A stretch of DNA of 64,000 bases from Sphingobacterium composti (GTDB lineage Bacteria; Bacteroidota; Bacteroidia; Sphingobacteriales; Sphingobacteriaceae). The notes under the pieces are model-generated. The model worked only from the letters and a program-made list of their open reading frames with translations. It was not told the DNA's origin and searched no databases. Shown here piece after piece: positions 20,535 through 29,085 of this stretch; the first letter of the stretch is position 1; each line of letters starts with the position of its first letter. The position numbers were made by a program, and so were the translations under genes. The stretch covers positions 295 to 64,294 of the forward strand of contig NZ_WUQZ01000019.1 in assembly GCF_009829075.1 (NCBI RefSeq), in the 5' to 3' direction.

Positions 20535-21401
20535 ATGGTCAAAAATAAAAAAGTTAAGAGTATTATTTGTTCTGTTAAGAATCTTGCAATTGCGCTTGGT
20601 CTATTTACATTAATCGGTAGTTTTAATATTCCTTCTATAGATTATTCCTTGGATAATGACAATCCCAAACCTAACGGAAAAATAATTGTATTGGACGCTG
20701 GACACGGAGGTAGAGATCCTGGTGCAGTAGGCAAACTTTCACGTGAAAAAGATATTGCGCTAGCAATAACACTCAAACTAGGCAAAAAACTAGAAGCAGA
20801 GATTCCTGGTACAAAAGTAATTTATACGCGCAAAACAGATATATATCCTAATCTATACGAACGACCTGCACTAGCAAATAAACATCATGCTGATTTATTT
20901 GTATCCATTCACCTCAATGCCGGCGGTACCACCACACGACGTGTGAAAAATAAAAAAGGTCAATGGGTAACACAAAAAGTTTCGAATTCAAGTGCAATAG
21001 GTACAGAGACATTTGTCTTGGGATATAGCAATATGGCAAATCAGGATGTTGCCATCCGTGAGAATGCTTCAATCCTTTTGGAAGAAAATCATGAACAAAA
21101 TTATGGTGGATTTGATCCCAAAGACCCATCTTCATATATCGTATTTAAAGTGTTAAAAAGAAAATACCGAGATCAAAGTATTCGTTTGGCGAAATTGATG
21201 CAAGAAGAATATGTGAAAGCTGGAAGAGGTGATAGAGGTATTAAAGAAGGACCTTTTGCTGTATTGAAAACTGCAGGTATGCCAGCTGTATTGACGGAAG
21301 TCGGTTTTATAAGCAATACGGAAGAAGAAAAATATCTAATGTCAGAAAAAGGACAAGAAGCTATTGTGAATAGTTTGTTCAATGCAATTAAAAAGTTCTA
21401 A
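20535..21401 (+). CDS. N-acetylmuramoyl-L-alanine amidase (Amidase_3), second tandem paralogue
   Basis: 288 aa. Signal peptide/anchor at the N-terminus, then DAGHGGRDPGAVG (zinc His), the Glu of EKDIALAIT, SIHLNAGG and AVLTEVGFIS, all intact. Differs from its neighbour mainly by an insert rich in Thr/Arg/Lys (about 130-155: TTTRRVKNKKGQWVTQKVSN). Periplasmic peptidoglycan amidase. Same operon as the gene before, with the MCE/MlaD gene 75 bp downstream. Confidence 0.93.
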   Translation: MVKNKKVKSIICSVKNLAIALGLFTLIGSFNIPSIDYSLDNDNPKPNGKIIVLDAGHGGRDPGAVGKLSREKDIALAITLKLGKKLEAEIPGTKVIYTRKTDIYPNLYERPALANKHHADLFVSIHLNAGGTTTRRVKNKKGQWVTQKVSNSSAIGTETFVLGYSNMANQDVAIRENASILLEENHEQNYGGFDPKDPSSYIVFKVLKRKYRDQSIRLAKLMQEEYVKAGRGDRGIKEGPFAVLKTAGMPAVLTEVGFISNTEEEKYLMSEKGQEAIVNSLFNAIKKF

Positions 21402-21476
21402 TTATTCGTATATCTAAACATTTTTTATCTTTATGATGTTATTAGTATATTCATGTAGAATCTAAACAAAGTAACA

Positions 21477-22424
21477 TTGAAATTATCAAACGAAACTAAA
21501 GTAGGCGTATTGACAGCTATCGCCATAGCACTATTATTTATCGGATACAGTTTTTTAAAGGGCAACGACGTATTTAGTTCCGAAAATACATTTTACACGG
21601 ATTATGACAATGTCGATGGATTAGCCGTGTCTAACCCCGTTCTTGTTAATGGTTTTAAAATTGGACGTGTTTCCAAGACCACATTACTAGACAATGGAAA
21701 GATTAGAACCGAATTCAAAATAGAAGACCAGTATGACATTCCGTCAAATACGATTGCTCGTATTTCAAATGATGGTTTTTTAGGCGGAAAAGTTATCGTT
21801 TTTGATTTAGGGAATAGTAAAACCTATGCACGTGATGGTGATCCTTTGCAATCTGATGTGCAAGCTAATCTTCTACAAAAAGTAGAACCATTGCAAAAGA
21901 AAGTAGAAGATCTTGTTGTAAAACTAGATTCAGTTTTATCAGCGGTAAATACAGCTTTAGATGATGAATTCCAAAGAGACTTTAAAACAAGTTTGCGCAG
22001 TATATCAATTTCATTGAAAAATGTAGAGAAGATTACGACCGATGTAGAAGGATTAATGGGTTCCGAACGCATACGTCTTGCGAAGATCATGCAAAATCTA
22101 GAATCTATAACTAATAATTTCAAAAATAATAGTGAAAGAATCAACCAAATAATGGCAAATCTTGACAACCTGTCATCTGACCTGTCACAAACAGAGATAA
22201 AAGCTACGGTAGATAATGCCAATAAGGCAATGAAAGATGTACAATCGATAACAGATAAGATAAATAAAGGTGAAGGTTCAATCGGTCTTTTGATAAACGA
22301 TGAAAAACTGTATAACAATCTGACTCATGCGTCAGAAAGTTTAGACCAATTAGTTAATGATTTGAAAACTAATCCTGGTAAATATCTCAAAATTTCAATC
22401 TTCGGCAAGAAAGATACAAAATAA
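21477..22424 (+). CDS. MlaD/MCE-family lipid transport protein
   Basis: 315 aa from a TTG start, the only sensible start before the membrane anchor (about 8-25, VGVLTAIAIALLFIGYSFLKG). MCE domain at about 38-115 (YDNVDGLAVSNPVLVNGFKIGRV ... IPSNTIARISNDGFLGGKVIVFDLG), followed by long helical/coiled-coil segments (130-290). Subunit of an ABC-type phospholipid transport system between membranes (Mla family). The ATPase and permease genes are not in this window. Ends in a strong terminator. Confidence 0.9.
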   Translation: MKLSNETKVGVLTAIAIALLFIGYSFLKGNDVFSSENTFYTDYDNVDGLAVSNPVLVNGFKIGRVSKTTLLDNGKIRTEFKIEDQYDIPSNTIARISNDGFLGGKVIVFDLGNSKTYARDGDPLQSDVQANLLQKVEPLQKKVEDLVVKLDSVLSAVNTALDDEFQRDFKTSLRSISISLKNVEKITTDVEGLMGSERIRLAKIMQNLESITNNFKNNSERINQIMANLDNLSSDLSQTEIKATVDNANKAMKDVQSITDKINKGEGSIGLLINDEKLYNNLTHASESLDQLVNDLKTNPGKYLKISIFGKKDTK

Positions 22425-22461
22425 AAAAATCGGGTTTGAGATATTTCAAACCCGATTTTTT
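22424..22461 (+). terminator. Terminator of the amidase-MlaD unit
   Basis: Stem AAAAAATCGGGTTTGA with its complement, 5-nt loop, T-run; starts at the mlaD-like stop codon. Confidence 0.9.
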
Positions 22462-22500
22462 ATGATAATGTCATTGTTTTGTCTAGCTAATGTTAAACAA

Positions 22501-22530
22501 TTGTTAAATCAAATTATGATTGTAATATTG
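22501..22530 (+). promoter_or_regulatory. Promoter of small RNA copy 1
   Basis: TTG at 22501 and TAATATTG at 22523-22530, close to the Bacteroidota -33 (TTG) and -7 (TAnnTTTG) elements. The same two elements occur with exactly the same spacing in front of copy 2. Confidence 0.6.
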
Positions 22531-22536
22531 GCACAA

Positions 22537-22623
22537 TATTGGTCGTTATTCTAGTAATTCATAATTTAGGTTAATAATTGGTTAGTTAAAAAGTCTGGAG
22601 CTCCCCGCTTCAGACTTTTTTTG
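22537..22623 (+). ncRNA. Putative small RNA, copy 1 of a tandem pair
   Basis: A 48-nt core (22541-22588) is repeated 200 bp downstream with a single mismatch. The core is followed by a terminator hairpin (AAAAGTCTGGAG / CTTCAGACTTTT, loop CTCCCCG, T-run to 22622) whose sequence differs from the other copy at compensating positions. No reading frame runs through it. Predicted transcript about 85 nt. I do not recognise the family. The start is inferred from the promoter and not observed. Confidence 0.65.
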
Positions 22624-22700
22624 TTTTAATATCCTTAAAAGTGAAATAGACCTTGATAATCTTTCAATATTTGCGCTTAAAATATCATAATGTTAAAATC

Positions 22701-22730
22701 TTGTTAAATCTATTTTCACTGATAATATTG
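22701..22730 (+). promoter_or_regulatory. Promoter of small RNA copy 2
   Basis: TTG at 22701 and TAATATTG at 22723-22730, identical spacing to the promoter of copy 1, although the bases between the two elements differ. Confidence 0.6.
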
Positions 22731-22736
22731 GCATAA

Positions 22737-22827
22737 AAATGGTCGTTATACTAGTAATTCATAATTTAGGTTAATAATTGGTTAGTTAGAAATGTCTGAA
22801 GCTCCCCGCTCCAGACATTTTCTTTTT
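22737..22827 (+). ncRNA. Putative small RNA, copy 2 of a tandem pair
   Basis: Core at 22741-22788 nearly identical to copy 1. Terminator stem AAATGTCTG / CAGACATTT with the same CTCCCCG loop: one A-U pair of copy 1 is a U-A pair here, so pairing is kept while the sequence changes. Convergent with the S9 peptidase gene, whose stop is at 22834. Confidence 0.65.
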
Positions 22828-22833
22828 CTATTA

Positions 22834-24939
22834 TTATAATGTTTCTTTCAACCAACCAAAAAACTCACGCTGCCAAACTTGTGCATTGTGTCCTGATAAT
22901 ACCCAGTGGTTTTCTTCTGGCATAAACACATATCTACTTTTAATACCTTTTAATTGAGCTGCCTGAAATGCTTCTTGTCCCTGTCCTATTGGCACACGAT
23001 AATCTTTTCCTCCTTGGAAAATCAACATTGGGGTGTTCCATTTATCAACATGACGAATTGGGTTGAAGTCTTGATAAGTTTTAGCATTTGCTTTATCCCA
23101 ATATGGACCTCCTAAGTCATAATTCGCAAAGAACAATTCTTCGGTAGTACCGTACCACGATTCCATGTTGAATAATCCACAGTGTGAAATAAAAGTTTTG
23201 AAGCGACCTTCGTGCATTCCAGCTAACATAAATACCGAATATCCACCGTAACTCGCACCTATAGCACCTATTCTATCCGTATCTACATAAGGTTCTTTTT
23301 TGAAATCATCGATGGCAGATATATAATCCCGAATTGATTGTCCGCCCCAATCTTTAGAAATATCGTGATTCCATTTTGTTCCCCATCCTGGCATTCCACG
23401 ACGATTTGGAAGAATAACGATATAACCTTGTGAAGCCATCAATTGAAAATTCCAGCGGAAAGAATAGCCTTGCGTAGTTGCTGACTGCGGACCACCTTGG
23501 CAAAATAATAATGTTGGATATTTTTTTGTCGGGTCGAAATCTGGCGGATAAATCACCCACGAAAACAAATCTTCTCCATCTGTAGCTTTAGTGACACGAC
23601 TTTCTACTTTTGTTTCTTTAAACTGAGCATATTTCGCATCGTTTACAGTTGTAATTGGCGTTATATTTTTGGATTTAAAGTTGTATAGATAAATTTCAGT
23701 AGCCTGCGTCATCTTTGTAGATGTAACGACCAAACCATCTTTAGTTTCACCAACTATACTAGAAATATCAAATTGTCCTTGGCTAATTTGTTGAATTTTT
23801 GGTAATGCACGAGCATTCAAATTCGTAGGAACATCCACAACAAACAACTGAACTGTACCTCCTTTGGGCGCTACAAAATAAATTTTCTTACCGTCCTTAC
23901 TCCATTTGTAAGAGTTAACTGTTTCATCCCAATGTGAAGTTAGATTTAATTTCACACCAGATTGTGTATCCATGACAATAATATCATTTTTGTCAGCTTC
24001 ATAACCATCCGTTTTCATACTGGTCCAAGCCAAACGTTTACCATCTGCACTATATTCTGGATGATTATCATAACCCAACATTCCTACTGTTAAGTTTTTT
24101 GTTTCTTTAGTAGCTAAATCATATTGATAAATATCCGTATTTGTACTTATTACGTAATCCTTACCATATTTCTTTTTGCATACATACAACACAGATTTTC
24201 CATCAGGAGACCAGATATAATCTTCCGCTCCACCAAAAGGTACAGTCGGACTGTAAAATGGCTGACCTTCCAATAGGTCTAAAGGGTCACCAAGTTTACC
24301 GTTATCAAATGATGCGACAAAAGGATGATTGAATCGTCCATCATTATCTTTGTCCCAGTGACGATAATCCAAATTATCATAGATATAAATATTAGATTTA
24401 GTTAAATCCGAATATTTATCTACACTGTGATTTTTGTGTATAAGAACCTCCTTACTGAAAAGTATATGCTTCTTGTCGGGAGAAATTTTCACATTACCTA
24501 ATCCTCCTTCTACGTCAGTCAATTGTATTGCATTTCCTCCGTTAAGATTTTTCTTCCATAATTGACCTTTATATAGGTATATCACATCATTATCTGAGGT
24601 AATTTCAATCACAGATTCTCCACCAGGCCCTGAAATAAACTCTTTTGCCATTCCACCTCGTACTGGAATAGTATATAAATTCTTCTCTGATTTATTTTCC
24701 TCAAAAGAATAATTAGAAATGCCAAAAACTAAAGTATTACCATCCGCACTCAGGCCTTCGGCAGAAACGCGTCCCAGTTTCCACAAATCCTCTGCAGTCA
24801 TCGGTCTCTTAGTCATATAATCTTTTATTTTACTTGTTACGACTGACTTATCAATCTTCTTCTCTGGTGCATATTGACCCACTGCTGATGCACTCATAAG
24901 TAATAAAGCAGTTAAGATAGTAACTCTATTCATCATCAA
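22834..24939 (-). CDS. S9 family peptidase (prolyl oligopeptidase-type, acylaminoacyl/dipeptidyl-like)
   Basis: 701 aa with a signal peptide (ILTALLLMSASAVGQ). WD40-like beta-propeller (about 50-420, with LSPDKK/WSPDGK/YSADGK-type repeats) and a C-terminal alpha/beta hydrolase with nucleophile GASYGGYSVFM, Asp in GGKDYRVP and His in EENHWV. Periplasmic exo-peptidase that removes dipeptides or acylated residues (inferred from family). Single gene. Confidence 0.93.
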   Translation of the reverse strand: MMMNRVTILTALLLMSASAVGQYAPEKKIDKSVVTSKIKDYMTKRPMTAEDLWKLGRVSAEGLSADGNTLVFGISNYSFEENKSEKNLYTIPVRGGMAKEFISGPGGESVIEITSDNDVIYLYKGQLWKKNLNGGNAIQLTDVEGGLGNVKISPDKKHILFSKEVLIHKNHSVDKYSDLTKSNIYIYDNLDYRHWDKDNDGRFNHPFVASFDNGKLGDPLDLLEGQPFYSPTVPFGGAEDYIWSPDGKSVLYVCKKKYGKDYVISTNTDIYQYDLATKETKNLTVGMLGYDNHPEYSADGKRLAWTSMKTDGYEADKNDIIVMDTQSGVKLNLTSHWDETVNSYKWSKDGKKIYFVAPKGGTVQLFVVDVPTNLNARALPKIQQISQGQFDISSIVGETKDGLVVTSTKMTQATEIYLYNFKSKNITPITTVNDAKYAQFKETKVESRVTKATDGEDLFSWVIYPPDFDPTKKYPTLLFCQGGPQSATTQGYSFRWNFQLMASQGYIVILPNRRGMPGWGTKWNHDISKDWGGQSIRDYISAIDDFKKEPYVDTDRIGAIGASYGGYSVFMLAGMHEGRFKTFISHCGLFNMESWYGTTEELFFANYDLGGPYWDKANAKTYQDFNPIRHVDKWNTPMLIFQGGKDYRVPIGQGQEAFQAAQLKGIKSRYVFMPEENHWVLSGHNAQVWQREFFGWLKETL

Positions 24940-24987
24940 ATATTTTTAATCGCAAGATAGGAAAAAACCCAAAGGGAATAAAATGGA

Positions 24988-25015
24988 AAAGGCTTAAGTA
25001 TAAACCTAAGCCTTT
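24988..25015 (-). terminator. Terminator of the trypsin-like protease gene
   Basis: Stem AAAGGCTTA / TAAGCCTTT just downstream (minus strand) of the stop at 25040; modest T-run. Confidence 0.65.
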
Positions 25016-25039
25016 CAAAACTAAATTATATTTAACTAA

Positions 25040-25951
25040 TTACTTCCAGCTAATCATTTTCTTCAAAGAAATAACTGGTTTAGTAATTTTAACCACCATT
25101 TGTAATTTTTTTTGTTCAGTCTGATTATAATATATTGATTTTGTAGAAGATACAGTACCAATAACATTACCTTTATTATCAATCACTGGACCACCACTTG
25201 AACCTGCCGAGTAATCCGCAGTGATTTCCATTTCGGGCATTTCTTTGGATTGATTTCTCGAACGGGGACTCATATAATTACGTGCTACTACTCCTTGTGT
25301 AAAATAATACAACATTTGATTTGGGTGCCCCATCACAAACACTTCATCGCCTTGAATTGCTGCATTACCTAGTGGCATAGCTTTTAATTTATCACCCTTC
25401 GTATCCACTTTTACAATGCATAAATCAGCATCTTCATGACTAGCTAATATTTCTGTAACTAAATACACTTTACCATTTGAGGTTTGAATTGGCATAGCTA
25501 AATTCTTTTGTCCAGATGATTTTGCAAATGATTCAACCACATGATGATTAGTTACAATAATACCTTCTTCATCGATGACATATCCTGAAGCAGGGTTAAT
25601 ATGTGTCAAATTACATCGCCCACAGTCATAAGCCATACCAAATAATACAGTTGACTCCTTTAATAAATTCGCCAATTCTGATTTTTGCAAATTTTTCTTC
25701 GATAGATTTAGCTTTTTGATTTTTGCAATTTTTCCTTCAGCGCTTTTTAATTGTATACGAGCTTGGGTTGTGTCTAAATAGGATGATTTTTTTAACAGCT
25801 CACCTGTTTTATTCTCCAAATCTTTCATCCATGCATTAACATCCATGTAAATCTTTTCATCGTTCGGATCGTGAACTTGCGCGTGCGAAAAACTTAGAGA
25901 AGCACAAAGTACAGCACTAAAAAATAATTTGTATTTATTCATTTGAAACAT
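25040..25951 (-). CDS. Secreted trypsin-like serine protease
   Basis: About 303 aa from the ATG at 25951; the longer frame to 26002 has 17 extra residues before the signal peptide (MNKYKLFFSAVLCASLSFSHAQ). Chymotrypsin-fold triad: His in NHHVV, Asp in HEDADLCIVKV, Ser in ADYSAGSSGGPVID. An extra DCGRC motif precedes the domain and may form a disulfide. A lysine-rich helical region (about 55-100 of the mature chain) precedes the protease. No PDZ domain. Exported to the periplasm; target unknown. Confidence 0.88.
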   Translation of the reverse strand: MFQMNKYKLFFSAVLCASLSFSHAQVHDPNDEKIYMDVNAWMKDLENKTGELLKKSSYLDTTQARIQLKSAEGKIAKIKKLNLSKKNLQKSELANLLKESTVLFGMAYDCGRCNLTHINPASGYVIDEEGIIVTNHHVVESFAKSSGQKNLAMPIQTSNGKVYLVTEILASHEDADLCIVKVDTKGDKLKAMPLGNAAIQGDEVFVMGHPNQMLYYFTQGVVARNYMSPRSRNQSKEMPEMEITADYSAGSSGGPVIDNKGNVIGTVSSTKSIYYNQTEQKKLQMVVKITKPVISLKKMISWK

Positions 25952-26198
25952 AATAATTATCGATTTTGAATTAATTTTCGATAAAAATACTAATAAATGC
26001 ATTATTTTTCAGTGAACGTATTGTAAAAGACATGATAAAAAATACGTAGTATAATAACTTGGAATTGTACTTTTTCGAATTTTTTCTTGCATTAATCCAT
26101 TAAAAACAAGAAGTATTAAAAATATAATCGGAAAACTTTTAATTTCGAAAAAAATATGGAATTTACGAACTTTAACAATTTCTTCTATTCCATACTAA

Positions 26199-26229
26199 TA
26201 TCAAGATATATGTTACATATATCTTGATA
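26199..26229. repeat. Perfect 14-bp inverted repeat in the 246-bp gap next to creD
   Basis: TATCAAGATATATG, loop TTA, then the exact complement. There is no T-run on either side, so it is not a typical terminator, although it lies just behind the creD stop. The rest of the gap (26003-26198) is AT-rich and shows no gene. Confidence 0.5.
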
Positions 26230-26248
26230 CCCTCAACACCCAATTTTA

Positions 26249-27724
26249 TCATTTGCGATCAAATTGAAACCAATTTACCTTTATCGAAACGCGCATCAAT
26301 ACAGCCAGAATTATAAATATTCCTATTGTCCCAACTATTAGCGAATAATCTCTTAATTGCATCAATACATATATGAATGTGTAGAATAAAAATAATATCC
26401 CAGCAAATAGAAGTCCCGTTTGTTTATTTTTAGTAATCATATGAATAAAAGAAGCAATCAGTAGAATAGTAGCTGCCGCAGAAATCAGGTAAGCTATATT
26501 AAATCCAAAATGTTCTGAAAAGGCTAATAATAAGGAATAGAATAAAACCATTGCTGCACCAATTAAGATATATTGTACAATATGAATACGTTGCTTTTTG
26601 ATGATTTCGGTAAAGAACAAAGAGGCAAAAGTCAATACGATTATTAAGATACCATATTTAGCCGCCCTAGTTGTCTTCTGGTAATTGTTTACTTCTGGCA
26701 AGAAATTTACTTGAACCATATCCATATCATTTGCAACTTGAGAAGATTGACCTGCACTTGCGTGTCCAACTTCAGATACATAATCTATAATCTCATGGGA
26801 TAAAGCTAAATCTTGAAAGTTATAGATTTTATATTGACCGACCCATTGTTGCGGCATTTTCCGTGCAAAACTTGGTATATTCCATACTGCACTAAAATTC
26901 GAATCTGACACACTACGATCATCCGGTAAAAATCCACCGTTAAAACTTGGATTTGCCCAATTTCCGGTGATATTAAGCTTTGTTTGATTAGCTAAAGGCA
27001 AAAAATTGAAAGATTTAGATCCTTTTAATTCATATTTAATTTGAAAAGTGGAAGTGACAGCATGCTCATCAGCTAATTTCAAATCTGACACCAAATTATT
27101 TGGAAAAAGTGTAAATAAATTACCATTCATTTTCATTGTTATATTATTCTCTCCAAAAGTCAAATTAGGTGTAATGGAAACTCCTTTAACATCTTCAATT
27201 CCTATGATCATCTTTGCTTGCGACCAATTGACAGCTTCGTTTGGAATATTAAGGCTCTCTAAGTCAATTTTTGCGAATGAACCTCGCATATCTAGTTTGG
27301 ATGTATAGACTACAGACTGATAAATTCCTCTCTTAAGGTATTCTGGCTGCACGTCAACTTTCACATGTGTCTGCTCTGGTAGTATAAAAATCCAATCTTC
27401 AACAGTTGTTTTTACCGCAAACTCCTTTCCCTTTGCATCTTTCTCAAAAGTTTCTTGAACGTATTTATAAGGTACGGCTAAAATAGGTGATGACACAACT
27501 TGCGATCGCCCCCATTTCATCGAAATATCAGAAGACACACTTGTTTCTCTCAATTTTCGTTCATTAATAAGATCATTGACCAAGTTTAAAGGAATGAGCA
27601 TTAAAATAGTAAGAAAGAAAATTACCCCCATTTTCAATACACTAGAATTAACAATCTTATCGTACAAAGAAGGTGGATTTTGATCATGTTGATTTTCCAT
27701 TTGATTTTGATTATTGGTTTCCAT
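26249..27724 (-). CDS. creD: CreD family inner membrane protein
   Basis: 491 aa. An N-terminal membrane segment (about 30-50), then a large extracytoplasmic beta-rich domain (60-350), then five or six closely packed membrane helices (about 370-485), the CreD/Inner_membrane_CreD layout. The conserved RSQVVSSPILAVPY motif follows the first helix. In Bacteroidota creD often follows a small winged-helix regulator and a membrane protein, as here (27820-28736). Role in envelope integrity is known only by family. Confidence 0.92.
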   Translation of the reverse strand: METNNQNQMENQHDQNPPSLYDKIVNSSVLKMGVIFFLTILMLIPLNLVNDLINERKLRETSVSSDISMKWGRSQVVSSPILAVPYKYVQETFEKDAKGKEFAVKTTVEDWIFILPEQTHVKVDVQPEYLKRGIYQSVVYTSKLDMRGSFAKIDLESLNIPNEAVNWSQAKMIIGIEDVKGVSITPNLTFGENNITMKMNGNLFTLFPNNLVSDLKLADEHAVTSTFQIKYELKGSKSFNFLPLANQTKLNITGNWANPSFNGGFLPDDRSVSDSNFSAVWNIPSFARKMPQQWVGQYKIYNFQDLALSHEIIDYVSEVGHASAGQSSQVANDMDMVQVNFLPEVNNYQKTTRAAKYGILIIVLTFASLFFTEIIKKQRIHIVQYILIGAAMVLFYSLLLAFSEHFGFNIAYLISAAATILLIASFIHMITKNKQTGLLFAGILFLFYTFIYVLMQLRDYSLIVGTIGIFIILAVLMRVSIKVNWFQFDRK

Positions 27725-27819
27725 AATTATTTTGTTTTATTTATTAAGACCGATAAACCTTGAAAAGACAAAACTCAACTAAAAGTACTTTGCATTTCAA
27801 AGTTTAGGGCTAAAAAAAT

Positions 27820-28122
27820 TTATTTATATTGTAGTTTGATTAAATTTTCTAATGCTGCAAGATGATTTTCAAACGCTTGTTGACCTTTATTAGTCTTTCG
27901 ATACTTTGTATTAGGCTTCCGATCTATAAAAGACTTTTCTACAGTAATATATCCTTCCTTTTCCAAACTTTTTAAGTTTGACGCCAAGTTTCCATCCGTC
28001 ACTTCCAAAAGTTCTTTCAAAGAATTGAAATCGTAATGTTCGTTTGCGACCAAGATACTCATGATCTGCAAACGCACACGATTCTCTAATACTTTGTCAT
28101 ATAGTGATAGATCTAAATTCAC
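27820..28122 (-). CDS. Winged-helix transcriptional regulator, MarR/PadR-like (DUF4364-like fold)
   Basis: 100 aa starting with GTG at 28122. The longer frame to 28257 lies inside the upstream gene and encodes basic junk. The GTG overlaps the upstream TGA as GTGA, so translation is coupled. Winged-helix DNA-binding domain (about 10-85: RLQIMSILVANEHYDFNSLKELLEVTDGNLASNLKSLEKEGYITVEKSFIDRKPNTKYRKTNKGQQAF). Probably regulates its own operon and creD. Confidence 0.88.
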   Translation of the reverse strand: MNLDLSLYDKVLENRVRLQIMSILVANEHYDFNSLKELLEVTDGNLASNLKSLEKEGYITVEKSFIDRKPNTKYRKTNKGQQAFENHLAALENLIKLQYK

Positions 28123-28736
28123 TTTTCGTAGCGTTGATGAACGATTAAACCGTAAATAATATGTAGAATACCGAATCCGAGAGCCCAAAAGTAGATGCCG
28201 TATCCTGGAAGGCACAAAGCTAACAATCCTAAAATAATATCCAAAATACCCAACCAACGCAATTCTTTGAAAGTAAAATTTGAAGCTGCACTCAAGGACA
28301 AACCATAAAAAATCAACATCGTTGAAGCAATCATGCCATAGTCACCTTTATAAATAAAAATAAGCGAAAGTAAACCACCTGTTAGTAATGGTACTGCCAT
28401 AGCCTTGAATAAAGCTTTACTGGTAGGATTCCATACCGATTGACCAGATTTCTTTGCTTTTTGCTTCGCCATATAATAGCCTGTACCGATGGATACTACC
28501 AAAACCGAAATAGCAATAATTAACAAGGAGGGAATATTAGCATTATTAACATAATGGTCCCTAAAACCAAACTGACTATTGAACCTATATATTAATACAT
28601 AAGCCACAAATGCCCCTACTAATGCATAACTTCCAATCAGAACTCCAGAAAGTCCGCTAATGGACATAAACTTTGATGATTTCTCCATCAAAGATTTTAT
28701 CTGTCCTATTTGATTAATTAAGTCTTTTTGATTCAT
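28119..28736 (-). CDS. Integral membrane protein upstream of the creD regulator
   Basis: 205 aa with about six membrane segments (40-60, 80-105, 125-140, 145-165, 170-195). No catalytic motif. Cotranscribed with the winged-helix gene through a GTGA overlap. Such membrane proteins next to a regulator may sense the envelope and sequester the regulator (inference). Confidence 0.85.
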   Translation of the reverse strand: MNQKDLINQIGQIKSLMEKSSKFMSISGLSGVLIGSYALVGAFVAYVLIYRFNSQFGFRDHYVNNANIPSLLIIAISVLVVSIGTGYYMAKQKAKKSGQSVWNPTSKALFKAMAVPLLTGGLLSLIFIYKGDYGMIASTMLIFYGLSLSAASNFTFKELRWLGILDIILGLLALCLPGYGIYFWALGFGILHIIYGLIVHQRYEK

Positions 28737-28878
28737 AAAAGTACTTTGATATACAAAGTTATATTTTATAATTCCATTTCCAAATTATTTTTCAATAAAA
28801 TGGATAAAATTAATAGTCTTGCTTATAGTGATTTAGAATATTTAGGGAAAAATAAATGTATTTTTTTCAGAACAAAAC

Positions 28879-28909
28879 TTGACAAGTATGCAAAATGATT
28901 CTATCTTTG
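28879..28909 (+). promoter_or_regulatory. Promoter of tRNA-Leu
   Basis: TTG at 28879-28881 and TATCTTTG at 28902-28909 (perfect TAnnTTTG), about 20 nt apart, 25 bp before the mature tRNA. Classic Bacteroidota housekeeping promoter. Confidence 0.75.
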
Positions 28910-28933
28910 TGACACAATAAAAAAATCCTAACT

Positions 28934-29015
28934 GCGGAAGTGGCGTAATTGGTAGCCGCACCAGACTTAGGATCTGGCGCCGCGAGGCGTGGGGGTTCGA
29001 GTCCCTTCTTCCGCA
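28934..29015 (+). tRNA. tRNA-Leu (anticodon TAG)
   Basis: 82 nt. Acceptor GCGGAAG pairs with CTTCCGC, discriminator A. Anticodon arm CCAGA-CTTAGGA-TCTGG gives TAG. Variable arm GCGCCGCGAGGCGT makes it a class II tRNA, T-loop GGTTCGAGTCC. CCA is not encoded. Followed by a strong terminator and then tig. Confidence 0.95.
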
Positions 29016-29021
29016 CTTGAT

Positions 29022-29058
29022 ATCCTCCCGAACAAAATGCATCGGGAGGATTTTTTTT
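29022..29058 (+). terminator. Terminator of tRNA-Leu
   Basis: Stem ATCCTCCCGA / TCGGGAGGAT with a 10-nt loop and an eight-T run. Confidence 0.9.
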
Positions 29059-29085
29059 ATAATGCGAAAATAACGCTTAACAAGT

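Noticed and set aside
28123-28257. N-terminal extension of the winged-helix regulator
   Set aside because: It overlaps the coding region of the upstream membrane protein; the GTG at 28122 overlaps the upstream stop as GTGA and fits translational coupling.
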